From assembly GCF_000003605.2 (NCBI RefSeq), contig NW_003153099.1:1-28260 (forward strand): DNA of 28,260 bases, read 5' to 3'. The DNA comes from Saccoglossus kowalevskii (taxonomy: Eukaryota; Hemichordata; Enteropneusta; Harrimaniidae). A program made the position numbers and the translations under genes. The stretch's first letter is position 1, and the number at the start of each line of letters is the position of its first letter. Positions 1 to 12,030 of the stretch are shown here, in pieces. Below the pieces are notes generated by a model, which searched no databases, had not been told where the DNA came from, and saw only the letters and a list, made by a program, of their open reading frames with translations.

Positions 1-223
1 TTATTTCAATTATATTCTCGTTTTTTTCATATTTCATTTTCATTCTGTATATTATGTCGCTTCGTTCGCAGACCAATTGAAGTCATAGAGTAACTTAAAT
101 ATTTACAAATCATTAAAACCAAATTGATTTCACAAAAACTGCTGTTTGTCAGTAGTCAGCTCTGCCTCTATTTTTATTTTCCACCGTATTCTGTCCTATA
201 CATAAAGTCTGCGTGTGCCCGCG
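1..223 (+). repeat. Spacer S0, right part only, cut by the window start
   Basis: This matches the right part of the spacer that precedes every 74-bp array, from the T-rich tract through the CCCGCGGACTTG entry into the array. Compared with the other spacers it lacks single bases in the 50-110 region: TATTATGTCGCTTCG instead of TATTTATGTCGCCTTCG, and GTAACTTAAA instead of GTAACCTTAAA. No other spacer has these losses, so this end may be lower-quality sequence. No coding potential is seen. Confidence 0.9.
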
Positions 224-662
224 GACTTGACAATGTGTGGCATTCATAACGATTACGCATTACATCATTGTCATAGGTGCGAATATTTGAATACGCCGAC
301 TTGACAATGTGTGGCTTTCATAACGATTACGCATTACATCATTGTCATAAATGCGAATATTTGAATACGCCGACTTGACAATGTGTGGCATTCATAACGA
401 TTGCGCATTACATCATTGTCATAAATGCGAATATTTGAATACGCCGACTTGACAATGTGTGGCTTTCATAACGATTACGCATTACATCATTTTCATAAAT
501 GCGAATATTTGAATACGCCGACTTGACAATATGTGGCTTTCATAACGATTACGCATTACATCATTGTCATAAATGCGAATATTTGAATACGCCGACTTGA
601 CAATGTGTGGCATTCATAACGATTACGCATTACATCATTGTCATAAATGCGAATATTTGAAT
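224..662 (+). repeat. 74-bp tandem array 1, 6 monomers
   Basis: The monomer starts GACTTGACAATGTGTGG and returns every 74 bp (224, 298, 372, 446, 520, 594). Length is 6 x 74 minus 5 bp. The first monomer carries the TAGGTGCG edge variant and the last carries GGCATTC. 74 is not a multiple of 3, so no reading frame is kept from monomer to monomer and the array is not coding. Confidence 0.97.
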
Positions 663-1170
663 TACATAACATCGAAGTTCTGAAATATGCAAACGAGTAA
701 ATTATCCACTAGTTAATTATATAACATCGGAGTTTTGAAAGAAGGAACAAATAAAGTTCTGAAATTATACTTGATTTTAATTGTTTCGACAACTTTCATT
801 TCTTGATATTAACCACTTAACACCACGTCGAGCGCATTGGGTAATTTAAATGAGTCACATGCCAAACAATGCCATTCTCTTTAACTCATTCAGCAACCGT
901 TCACTTTACATAAGTATGCCTACGTTTGAATAATATTTTTATTTATTTCAATTATATTCTCGTTTTTTTTTCATATTTCATTTTCATTCTGTATATTTAT
1001 GTCGCCTTCGTTCGCAGACCAATTGAAGTCATAGAGTAACCTTAAATATTTACAAATCATTAAAACCAAATTGATTTCACAAAAACTGCTGTTTGTCAGT
1101 AGTCAGCTCTGCCTCTATTTTTATTTTCCACCGTATTCTGTCCTATACATAAAGTCTGCGTGTGCCCGCG
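663..1170 (+). repeat. Spacer S1, state A (gene and L absent)
   Basis: This is a 508-bp conserved inter-array spacer. It holds the short segment with ATCGAAG and ATCGGAG repeats, an AATAAA motif, the gene-deletion junction CTGAAATTATACTTG near 767, an AP-1-like TGAGTCACATG at about 851-861, a T-tract near 962, and the CCCGCGGACTTG array entry. It uniquely reads AATTGTTTCGAC where the others have AATTGGTTCGAC. No gene is seen. Confidence 0.93.
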
Positions 1171-1905
1171 GACTTGACAATGTGTGGCTTTCATAACGAT
1201 TACGCATTACATCATTGTCATAGGTGCGAATATTTGAATACGCCGACTTGACAATGTGTGGCTTTCATAACGATTACGCATTACATCATTGTCATAAATG
1301 CGAATATTTGAATACGCCGACTTGACAATGTGTGGCTTTCATAACGATTACGCATTATATCATTGTCATCAATGCGAATATTTGAATACGCCGACTTGAC
1401 AATGTGTGGCTTTCATAACGATTACGCATTACATCATTGTCATAAATGCGAATATTTGAATACGCCGACTTGACAATGTGTGGCTTTCATAACGATTACG
1501 CATTACATCATTGTCATAAATGCGAATATTTGAATACGCTGACTTCACAATGTGTGGCTTTCATAACGATTACGCATTACATCATTGTCATCAATGCGAA
1601 TATTTGAATACGCCGACTTGACAATGTGTGGCTTTCATAACGATTACGCATTACATCATTTTCATAAATGCGAATATTTGAACACGCCGACTTGACAATG
1701 TGTGGCATTCATAACGATTGCGCATTACATCATTGTCATAAATGCGAATATTTGAATACGCCGACTTGACAATGTGTGGCTTTCATAACGATTACGCATT
1801 ACATCATTTTCATAAATGCGAATATTTGAACACGCCGACTTGACAATGTGTGGCATTCATAACGATTACGCATTACATCATTGTCATAAATGCGAATATT
1901 TGAAT
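1171..1905 (+). repeat. 74-bp tandem array 2, 10 monomers
   Basis: Length is exactly 10 x 74 minus 5 bp. The first monomer has TAGGTGCG and the last has GGCATTC. Internal variants include GCTGACTTCAC (one monomer), CATTTTCAT (two monomers) and AACACGCC. Confidence 0.97.
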
Positions 1906-2413
1906 TACATAACATCGAAGTTCTGAAATATGCAAACGAGAAAATTATCCACTAGTTAATTATATAACATCGGAGTTTTGAAAGAAGGAACAAATAAAGT
2001 GCTGAAATTATACTTGATTTTAATTGGTTCGACAACTTTCATTTCTTGATATTAACCACTTAACACCACGTCGAGCGCATTGGGTAATTTAAATGAGTCA
2101 CATGCCAAACAATGCCATTCTCTTTAACTCATTCAGCAACCGTTCACTTTACATAAGTATGCCTACGTTTGAATAATATTTTTATTTATTTCAATTATAT
2201 TCTCGTTTATTTTTCATATTTCATTTTCATTCTGTATATTTATGTCGCCTTCGTTCGCAGACCAATTGAAGTCATAGAGTAACCTTAAATATTTACAAAT
2301 CATTAAAACCAAATTGATTTCACAAAAACTGCTGTTTGTCAGTAGTCAGCTCTGCCTCTATTTTTATTTTCCGCCGTATTCTATCCTATACATAAAGTCT
2401 GTGTGTGCCCGCG
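1906..2413 (+). repeat. Spacer S2, state A
   Basis: 508-bp spacer with the diagnostic variants GAGAAAATTATCC, AAAGTGCTG, CTCGTTTATTTTTC, GTATTCTATCC and GTGTGTGCCC. The same set recurs in the spacer at 11523-12030 exactly 9617 bp away, marking a long-range duplication that continues into the following array. No gene is seen. Confidence 0.93.
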
Positions 2414-5219
2414 GACTTGACAATGTGTGGCTTTCATAACGATTACGCATTACATCATTGTCATAGGTGCGAATATTTGAATACGCCGACTTGACAATGT
2501 GTGGCTTTCATACTGATTACGCATTACATCATTGTCATAAATGCGAATATTTGAAGAAGCCAACTTGACAATGTGTGGCTTTCATAACGATTACGCATTA
2601 CATCATTGTCATACATGCGAATATTTGAAGACGCCAACTTGACAATGTGTGGCTTTCATAACGATTACGCATTACATCATCGTCATAAATACGAATATTT
2701 GAAGAAGCCAACTTGACAATGTGTGGCTTTCATAACGATTACGCATTACATCATTGTCATAAATGCGAATATTTGAACACGCCGACTTGACAATGTGTGG
2801 CTTTCATAACGATTACGCATTACATCATTGTCAAGAATGCGAATATTTGAACACGCCGACTTGACAATGTGTGGCTTTCATAACGATTACGCATTACATC
2901 ATTGTCATAGGTGCGAATATTTGAATACGCCGACTTGACAATGTGTGGCTTTCATAACGATTACGCATTACATCATTGTCATGCATGCGAATATTTTAAG
3001 ACGCCAACTTGACAATGTGTGGCTTTCATAACGATTACGCATTCCATCATTGTCATCAATGCGAATATTTGAATACGCTGACTTGACAATGTGTGGCTTT
3101 CATAACGATTACGCATTACATCATTGTCATAAATGCGAATATTTGAATACGCTGACTTGACAATGTGAGGCTTTCATAACGATTACGCATTACATCATCG
3201 TCATAAATGCGAATATTTGAAGAAGCCAACTTGACAATGTGTGGCTTTCATAACGATTACGCATTACATCATTGTCATAAATGCGAATATTTGAACACGC
3301 CGACTTGACAATGTGTGGCTTTCATAACGATTACGCATTACATCATTGTCATAAATGCGAATATTTGAATACGCTGACTTGACAATGTGTGGCTTTCATA
3401 GCGATTACGCATTACATCATTGTCATCAATGCGAATATTTGAATACGCCGACTTGACAATGTGTGGCTTTCATAACGATTACGCATTACATCATTGTCAT
3501 AAATGCGAATATTTGAATACGCCGACTTGACAATGTGTGGCTTTCATAACGATTACGCATTACTTCATTGTCGTAAATGCGATTATTTGAATACGCCGAC
3601 TTGACAATGTGTGGCTTTCATAACGATTACGCATTACATCATTGTCATAAATGCGAATATTTGAATACGCCGACTTGACAATGTGTGGCTTTCATAACGA
3701 TTACGCATTACATCATTGTCGTAAATGCGAATATTTGAATACGCCGACTTGACAATGTGTGGCTTTCATAACGATTACGCATTACATCATTGTCGTAAAT
3801 GCGAATATTTGAATACGCCGACTTGACAATGTGTGGCTTTCATAACGATTACGCATTACATCATTGTCATAAATGCGAATATTTGAATACGCCGACTTGA
3901 CAATGTGTGGCTTTCATAACGATTACGCATTACATCATTGTCATAAATGCGAATATTTGAATACGCCGACTTGACAATGTGAGGCTTTCATAACGATTAC
4001 GCATTACATCATTGTCATAAATGCGAATATTTGAACACGCCGACTTGACAATGTGTGGCTTTCATAACGATTACGCATTATATCATTGTCATAGATGCGA
4101 ATATTTGAATACGCCGACTTGACAATATGTGGCTTTCATAACGATTACGCATTACATCATTGTCATAAATGCGAATATTTGAACACGCCGACTTGACAAT
4201 GTGTGGCATTCATAACGATTACGCATTACATCATTGTCATAAATGCGAATATTTGAATACGCCGACTTGACAATGTGTGGCATTCATAACGATTACGCAT
4301 TACATCATTGTCATAATTGCGAATATGTGAATACGCCGACTTGACAATGTGTGGCTTTCATAACGATTACGCATTACATCATTGTCATAAATGCGAATAT
4401 TTGAATACGCCGACTTGACAATGTGTGGCTTTCATAGCGATTACGCATTACATCATTGTCATAAATGCGAATATTTGAATACGCCGACTTGACAATGTGT
4501 GGCTTTCATAACGATTACGCATTACTTCATTGTCATAAATGCGAATATTTGAATACGCCGACTTGACAATGTGTGGCTTTCATAACGATTACGCATTACA
4601 TCATTGTCATAAATGCGAATATTTGAATACGCTGACTTGACAATGTGTGGCTTTCATAGCGATTACGCATTACATCATTGTCATCAATGCGAATATTTGA
4701 ATACGCCGACTTGACAATGTGTGGCTTTCATAACGATTACGCATTACATCATTGTCATAAATGCGAATATTGAAGACGCCAACTTGACAATGTATGGCAT
4801 TCATAACGATTGCGCATTACATCATTGTCATAAATGCGAATATTTGAATACGCCGACTTGACAATGTGTGGCTTTCATAACGATTACGCATTACATCATT
4901 GTCATAAATGCGAATATTTGAATACGCCGACTTGACAATGTGTGGCTTTCATAACGATTACGCATTACATCATTGTCATAAATGCGAATATTTGAATACG
5001 CTGACTTCACAATGTGTGGCTTTCATAACGCTTACACATTACATCATTGTCATCAATGCGAATATTTGAATACGCCGACTTGACAATATGTGGCTTTCAT
5101 AACGATTACGCATTACATCATTGTCATAAATGCGAATATTTGAATACGCCGACTTAACAATGTGTGGCATTCATAACGATTACGCATTACATCATTGTCA
5201 TAAATGCGAATATTTGAAT
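2414..5219 (+). repeat. 74-bp tandem array 3, 38 monomers (largest array)
   Basis: Length 2806 bp equals 38 x 74 minus 5, less one base missing near 4771 (GAATATTGAAG for GAATATTTGAAG). The first ten or so monomers match array 8 at a fixed offset of 9617 bp, with shared markers TACTGATTACG (2511), AAGAAGCC, ATACATGCG, TCAAGAATGCG and TGCATGCG. The later part is more homogeneous. It opens with TAGGTGCG and closes with GGCATTC. Confidence 0.97.
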
Positions 5220-5727
5220 TACATAACATCGAAGTTCTGAAATATGCAAACGAGTAAATTATCCACTAGTTAATTATATAACATCGGAGTTTTGAAAGAA
5301 GGAACAAATAAAGTTCTGAAATTATACTTGATTTTAATTGGTTCGACAACTTTCATTTCTTGATATTAACCACTTAACACCACGTCGAGCGCATTGGGTA
5401 ATTTAAATGAGTCACATGCCAAACAATGCCATTCTCTTTAACTCATTCAGCAACCGTTCACTTTACATAAGTATGCCTACGTTTGAATAATATTTTTATT
5501 TATTTCAATTATATTCTCGTTTTTTTTTCATATTTCATTTTCATTCTGTATATTTATGTCGCCTTCGTTCGCAGACCAATTGAAGTCGAAGAGTAACCTT
5601 AAATATTTACAAATCATTAAAACCAAATTGATTTCACAAAAACTACTGTTTGTCAGTAGTCAGCTCTGCCTCTATTTTTATTTTCCGCCGTATTCTGTCC
5701 TATACATAAAGTCTGCGTGTGCCCGCG
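5220..5727 (+). repeat. Spacer S3, state A, TCGAAG lineage
   Basis: 508-bp spacer with GAAGTCGAAGAG where most spacers read GAAGTCATAGAG, plus AACTACTG. Both markers recur together only in the spacer at 19425-19933. The TCGAAG change leaves a 65-codon ORF open at 5556-5753, running into the first monomer; the TCATAG form stops it at codon 12. I regard this as a chance ORF. Confidence 0.92.
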
Positions 5728-7054
5728 GACTTGACAATGTGTGGCTTTCATAACGAATACGCATTACATCATTGTCATAGGTGCGAATATTTGAATACGC
5801 CGACTTGACAATGTGTGGCTTTCATAACGATTACGCATTACATCATTGTCATAAATGCGAATATTTGAAGACGCCAACTTGACAATGTGTGGCATTCATA
5901 ACGATTGCGCATTACATCATTGTCATAAATGCGAATATTTGAATACGCCGACTTGACAATGTGTGGCTTTCATAACGATTACGCATTACATCATTGTCAT
6001 AAATGCGAATATTTGAATACGCCGACTTGACAATGTGTGGCTTTCATAACGATTACGCATTACATCATTGTCATAAATGCGAATATTTGAATACGCTGAC
6101 TTCACAATGTGTGGCTTTCATAACGATTACGCATTACATCATTGTCATCAATGCGAATATTTGAATACGCCGACTTGACAATGTGTGGCTTTCATAACGA
6201 TTACGCATTACATCATTTTCATAAATGCGAATATTTGAACACGCCGACTTGACAATGTGTGGCTTTCATAACGATTACGCATTACATCATTGTCATAGGT
6301 GCGAATATTTGAATACGCCGACTTGACAATGTGTGGCTTTCATAACGATTACGCATTACATCATTGTCATGCATGCGAATATTTTAAGACGCCAACTTGA
6401 CAATGTGTGGCTTTCATAACGATTACGCATTACATCATTGTCATCAATGCGAATATTTGAATACGCCGACTTGACAATGTGTGGCTTTCATAACGATTAC
6501 GCATTACATCATTTTCATAAATGCGAATATTTGAACACGCCGACTTGACAATGTGTGGCATTCATAACGATTGCGCATTACATCATTGTCATAAATGCGA
6601 ATATTTGAATACGCCGGCTTGACATTGTGTGGCTTTCATAACGATTACGCATTACATCATTTTCATAAATGCGAATATTTGAACACGCCGACTTGACAAT
6701 GTGTGGCATTCATAACGATTACGCATTCCATCATTGTCATCAATGCGCATATTTGAATACGCCGACATGACAATGTGTGGCTTTCATAACGATTACGCAT
6801 TACATGATTGTCATAAATGCGAATATTTTAACACGCCGACTTGACAATGTGTGGCATTCATAACGATTACGCATTACATCATTGTCATCAGTGCGAATAT
6901 TTTAAGACGCCAACTTGACAATATGTGGCTTTCATAACGATTACGCATTACATCATTGTCATAAATGCGAATATTTGAATACGCCGACTTGACAATGTGT
7001 GGCATTCATAACGATTACGCATTACATCATTGTCATAAATGCGAATATTTGAAT
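5728..7054 (+). repeat. 74-bp tandem array 4, 18 monomers
   Basis: Length is exactly 18 x 74 minus 5 bp. It opens with TAGGTGCG (first monomer also ACGAATACG) and closes with GGCATTC. From about 6240 it shares a variant series with arrays 5, 7 and 10: TGCATGCG, CATTTTCAT, GATTGCGC, CCATCATTG, GCCGACATGAC and CATCAGTGCG. Confidence 0.97.
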
Positions 7055-7561
7055 TACATAACATCGAAGTTCTGAAATATGCAAACGAGTAAATTATCCA
7101 CTAGTTAATTATATAACATCGGAGTTTTGAAAGAAGGAACAAATAAAGTGCTGAAATTATACTTGATTTTAATTGGTTCGACAACTTTCATTTCTTGATA
7201 TTAACCACTTAACACCACGTCGAGCGCATTGGGTAATTTAAATGAGTCACATGCCAAACAATGCCATTCTCTTTAACTCATTCAGCAACCGTTCACTTTA
7301 CTTAAGTATGCCTACGTTTGAATAATATTTTTATTTATTTCAATTATATTCTCGTTTTTTTTCATATTTCATTTTCATTCTGTATATATATGTCGCGTTC
7401 GTGCGCAGACCAATTGAAGTCATAGAGTAACCTTAAATATTTACAAATCATTAAAACCAAATTGATTTCACAAAAACTGCTGTTTGTCAGTAGTCAGCTC
7501 TGCCTCTATTTTTATTTTCCGCCGTATTCTGTCCTATACATGAAGTCTGCGTGTGCCCGCG
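7055..7561 (+). repeat. Spacer S4, state A, sister of the gene-bearing spacer at 18137
   Basis: 507-bp spacer with CTTAAGTATG, TATATATATGTCGC, GTGCGCAGACC and TGAAGTCTG. From ATTATAC at 7156 onward it aligns without net offset change (10981 bp) to 18137-18542, which directly follows a gene module, yet here the gene module is absent. That makes it a gene-less sister of a gene-bearing unit. Confidence 0.93.
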
Positions 7562-8815
7562 GACTTGACAATGTGTGGCTTTCATAACGATTACGCATTA
7601 CATCATTGTCATAGGTGCGAATATTTGAATACGCCGACTTGACGATGTGTGGCTTTCATAACGATTACGCATTACATCATTGTCATAAATGCGAATATTT
7701 GAAGACGCCAACTTGACAATGTGTGGCTTTCATAACGATTACGCATTACATCATTGTCATAAATGCGAATATTTGAACACGCCGACTTGTCAATGTGTGG
7801 CTTTCATAACGATTACGCATTACATCATTGTCGTAGGTGCGAATATTTGAATACGCCGACTTGACAATGTGTGGCTTTCATAACGATTACGCATTACATC
7901 ATTGTCATGCATGCGAATATTTTAAGACGCCAACTTGACAATGTGTGGCTTTCATAACGATTACGCATTACATCATTGTCATCAATGCGAATATTTGAAT
8001 ACGCCGACTTGACAATGTGTGGCTTTCATAACGATTACGCATTACATCATTTTCATAAATGCGAATATTTGAACACGCCGACTTGACAATGTGTGGCATT
8101 CATAACGATTGCGCATTACATCATTGTCATAAATGCGAATATTTGAATACGCCGACTTGACAATGTGTGGCTTTCATAACGATTACGCATTACATCATTT
8201 TCATAAATGCGAATATTTGAACACGCCGACTTGACAATGTGTGGCATTCATAACGATTACGCATTCCATCATTGTCATCAATGCGCATATTTGAATACGC
8301 CGACATGACAATGTGTGGCTTTCATAACGATTACGCATTACATCATTGTCATAAATGCGAATATTTTAACACGCCGACTTGACAATGTTGTGGCATTCAT
8401 AACGATTACGCATTACATCATTGTCATCAGTGCGAATATTTTAAGACGCCAACTTGACAATGTGTGGCTTTCATAACGATTACGCATTACATCATTGTCA
8501 TAAATGCGAATATTTGAATACGCCGACTTGACAATGTGTGGCTTTCATAACGATTACGCATTACATCATTGTCATAAATGCGAATATTTGAATACGCTGA
8601 CTTCACAATGTGTGGCTTTCATAACGATTACGCATTACATCATTGTCATCAATGCGAATATTTGAATACGCCGACTTGACAATATGTGGCTTTCATAACG
8701 ATTACGCATTACATCATTGTCATAAATTCGAATATTTGAATACGCCGACTTGACAATGTGTGGCATTCATAACGATTACGCATTACATCATTGTCATAAA
8801 TGCGAATATTTGAAT
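7562..8815 (+). repeat. 74-bp tandem array 5, 17 monomers
   Basis: Length is 17 x 74 minus 5 plus one inserted T near 8388 (AATGTTGTGGCATTC). The first eleven monomers match array 10 monomer for monomer at offset 10981; the next five are absent from array 10, and the final edge monomer is shared. It opens with TAGGTGCG and closes with GGCATTC. Confidence 0.97.
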
Positions 8816-9323
8816 TACATAACATCGAAGTTCTGAAATATGCAAACGAGTAAATTATCCACTAGTTAATTATATAACATCGGAGTTTTGAAAGAAGGAA
8901 CAAATAAAGTGCTGAAATTATACTTGATTTTAATTGGTTCGACAACTTTCATTTCTTGATATTAACCACTTAACACCACGTCGAGCGCATTGGGTAATTT
9001 AAATGAGTCACATGCCAAACAATGCCATTCTCTTTAACTCATTCAGCAACCGTTCACTTTACTTAAGTATGCCTACGTTTGAATAATATTTTTATTTATT
9101 TCAATTATATTCTCGTTTTTTTTTCATATTTCATTTTCATTCTGTATATTTATGTCGCCTTCGTTCGCAGACCAATTGAAGTCATAGAGTAACCTTAAAT
9201 ATTTACAAATCATTAAAACCAAATTGATTTCACAAAAACTGCTGTTTGTCAGTAGTCAGCTCTGCCTCTATTTTTATTTTCCGCCGTATTCTGTCCTATA
9301 CATAAAGTCTGTGTGTGCCCGCG
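8816..9323 (+). repeat. Spacer S5, state A
   Basis: 508-bp spacer with AAAGTGCTG, CTTAAGTATG, GTCATAGAG and GTGTGTGCCC. No open frame of note and no gene module. Confidence 0.92.
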
Positions 9324-10132
9324 GACTTGACAATGTGTGGCTTTCATAACGATTACGCATTACATCATTGTCATAGGTGCGAATATTTGAATACGCCGAC
9401 TTGACAATGTGTGGCTTTCATAACGATTACGCATTACATCATTGTCATAAATGCGAATATTTGAAGACGCCAACTTGACAATGTGTGGCTTTCATAACGA
9501 TTACGCATTACATCATTGTCATAAATGCGAATATTTGAACACGCCGACTTGACAATGTGTGGCTTTCATAACGATTACGCATTACATCATTGTCATATGT
9601 GCGAATATTTGAATACGCCGACTTGACAATATGTGGCTTTCATAACGATTACGCATTACATCATTGTCATCAATGCGAATATTTGAATACGCCGACTTGA
9701 CAATGTGTGGCATTCATAACGATTGCGCATTACATCATTGTCATAAATGCGAATATTTGAATACGCCGACTTGACAATGTGTGGCTTTCATAACGATTAC
9801 GCATTACATCATTGTCATAAATGCGAATATTTGAATACGCCGACTTGACAATGTGTGGCTTTCATAACGATTACGCATTACATCATTGTCATAAATGCGA
9901 ATATTTGAATACGCTGACTTCACAATGTGTGGCTTTCATAACGATTACGCATTACATCATTGTCATCAATGCGAATATTTGAATACGCCGACTTGACAAT
10001 ATGTGGCTTTCATAACGATTACGCATTACATCATTGTCATAAATGCGAATATTTGAATACGCCGACTTGACAATGTGTGGCATTCATAACGATTACGCAT
10101 TACATCATTGTCATAAATGCGAATATTTGAAT
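9324..10132 (+). repeat. 74-bp tandem array 6, 11 monomers
   Basis: Length is exactly 11 x 74 minus 5 bp. It opens with TAGGTGCG and closes with GGCATTC. The last six monomers (GATTGCGC, two standard, GCTGACTTCAC, TCAATGCG/ATATGTGG, GGCATTC) are the same tail series seen in arrays 13 and 14. Confidence 0.97.
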
Positions 10133-10639
10133 TACATAACATCGAAGTTCTGAAATATGCAAACGAGTAAATTATCCACTAGTTAATTATATAACATCGG
10201 AGTTTTGAAAGAAGGAACAAATAAAGTTCTGAAATTATACTTGATTTTAATTGGTTCGACAACTTTCATTTCTTGATATTAACCACTTAACACCACGTCG
10301 AGCGCATTGGGTAATTTAAATGAGTCACATGCCAAACAATGCCATTCTCTTTAACTCATTCAGCAACCGTTCACTTTACATAAGTATGCCTACGTTTGAA
10401 TAATATTTTTATTTATTTCAATTATATTCTCGTTTTTTTTCATATTTCATTTTCATTCTGTATATTTATGTCGCCTTCGTTCGCAGACCAATTGAAGTCA
10501 TAGAGTAACCTTAAATATTTACAAATCATTAAAACCAAATTGATTTCACAAAAACTGCTGTTTGTCAGTAGTCAGCTCTGCCTCTATTTTTATTTTCCAC
10601 CGTATTCTGTCCTATACATAAAGTCTGCGTGTGCCCGCG
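10133..10639 (+). repeat. Spacer S6, state A
   Basis: 507-bp spacer with AAAGTTCTG, CATAAGTATG, GTCATAGAG and TTTTCCACCG (the CCACCG form is shared with S0 and S1). No gene is seen. Confidence 0.92.
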
Positions 10640-11522
10640 GACTTGACAATGTGTGGCTTTCATAACGATTACGCATTACATCATTGTCATAGGTGCGAAT
10701 ATTTGAATACGCCGACTTGACAATGTGTGGCTTTCATAACGATTACGCATTACATCATTGTCATAAATGCGAATATTTGAATACGCCGACTTGACAATGT
10801 GTGGCTTTCATAACGATTACGCATTACATCATTTTCATAAATGCGAATATTTGAACACGCCGACTTGACAATGTGTGGCATTCATAACGATTGCGCATTA
10901 CATCATTGTCATAAATGCGAATATTTGAATACGCCGACTTGACAATGTGTGGCTTTCATAACGATTACGCATTACATCATTTTCATAAATGCGAATATTT
11001 GAACACGCCGACTTGACAATGTGTGGCTTTCATAACGATTACGCATTCCATCATTGTCATCAATGCGCATATTTGAATACGCCGACTTGACAATGTGTGG
11101 CTTTCATAACGATTACGCATTACATCATTTTCATAAATGCGAATATTTGAACACGCCGACTTGACAATGTGTGGCATTCATAACGATTACGCATTCCATC
11201 ATTGTCATCAATGCGCATATTTGAATACGCCGACATGACAATGTGTGGCTTTCATAACGATTACGCATTACATCATTGTCATAAATGCGAATATTTTAAC
11301 ACGCCGACTTGACAATGTGTGGCATTCATAACGATTACGCATTACATCATTGTCATCAGTGCGAATATTTTAAGACGCCAACTTGACAATATGTGGCTTT
11401 CATAACGATTACGCATTACACCATTGTCATAAATGCGAATATTTGAATACGCCGACTTGACAATGTGTGGCATTCATAACGATTACGCATTACATCATTG
11501 TCATAAATGCGAATATTTGAAT
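10640..11522 (+). repeat. 74-bp tandem array 7, 12 monomers
   Basis: Length is exactly 12 x 74 minus 5 bp. It holds an alternating series of CATTTTCAT/AACACGCC and GCATTC or CCATCATTG/GCGCATATT monomers. Short minus-strand open frames here (for example 10983-11177) simply read through three monomers and are not genes. It opens with TAGGTGCG and closes with GGCATTC. Confidence 0.97.
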
Positions 11523-12030
11523 TACATAACATCGAAGTTCTGAAATATGCAAACGAGAAAATTATCCACTAGTTAATTATATAACATCGGAGTTTTGAAA
11601 GAAGGAACAAATAAAGTGCTGAAATTATACTTGATTTTAATTGGTTCGACAACTTTCATTTCTTGATATTAACCACTTAACACCACGTCGAGCGCATTGG
11701 GTAATTTAAATGAGTCACATGCCAAACAATGCCATTCTCTTTAACTCATTCAGCAACCGTTCACTTTACATAAGTATGTCTACGTTTGAATAATATTCTT
11801 ATTTATTTCAATTATATTCTCGTTTATTTTTCATATTTCATTTTCATTCTGTATATTTATGTCGCCTTCGTTCGCAGACCAATTGAAGTCATAGAGTAAC
11901 CTTAAATATTTACAAATCATTAAAACCAAATTGATTTCACAAAAACTGCTGTTTGTCAGTAGTCAGCTCTGCCTCTATTTTTATTTTCCGCCGTATTCTA
12001 TCCTATACATAAAGTCTGTGTGTGCCCGCG
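11523..12030 (+). repeat. Spacer S7, state A, duplicate of S2
   Basis: It shares GAGAAAATTATCC, AAAGTGCTG, CTCGTTTATTTTTC, GTATTCTATCC and GTGTGTGCCC with the spacer at 1906-2413, and both run 508 bp into near-identical array starts. Private changes are AGTATGTCTACG and AATATTCTTATT. Confidence 0.93.

Noticed and set aside
808-1170. tRNA-derived SINE, from a B-box-like GGTTCGACAAC in the spacers
   Set aside because: Only 10 of 11 bases fit the B-box, no A-box is found at a sensible distance upstream, and no tRNA fold or poly-A tail is present.
10983-11177. Minus-strand 64-codon frame, and a similar one at 12596-12778
   Set aside because: They read through three 74-bp monomers in successive frames and contain the same peptide text in shifted form. 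74 is not divisible by 3, so there is no selection for a frame.
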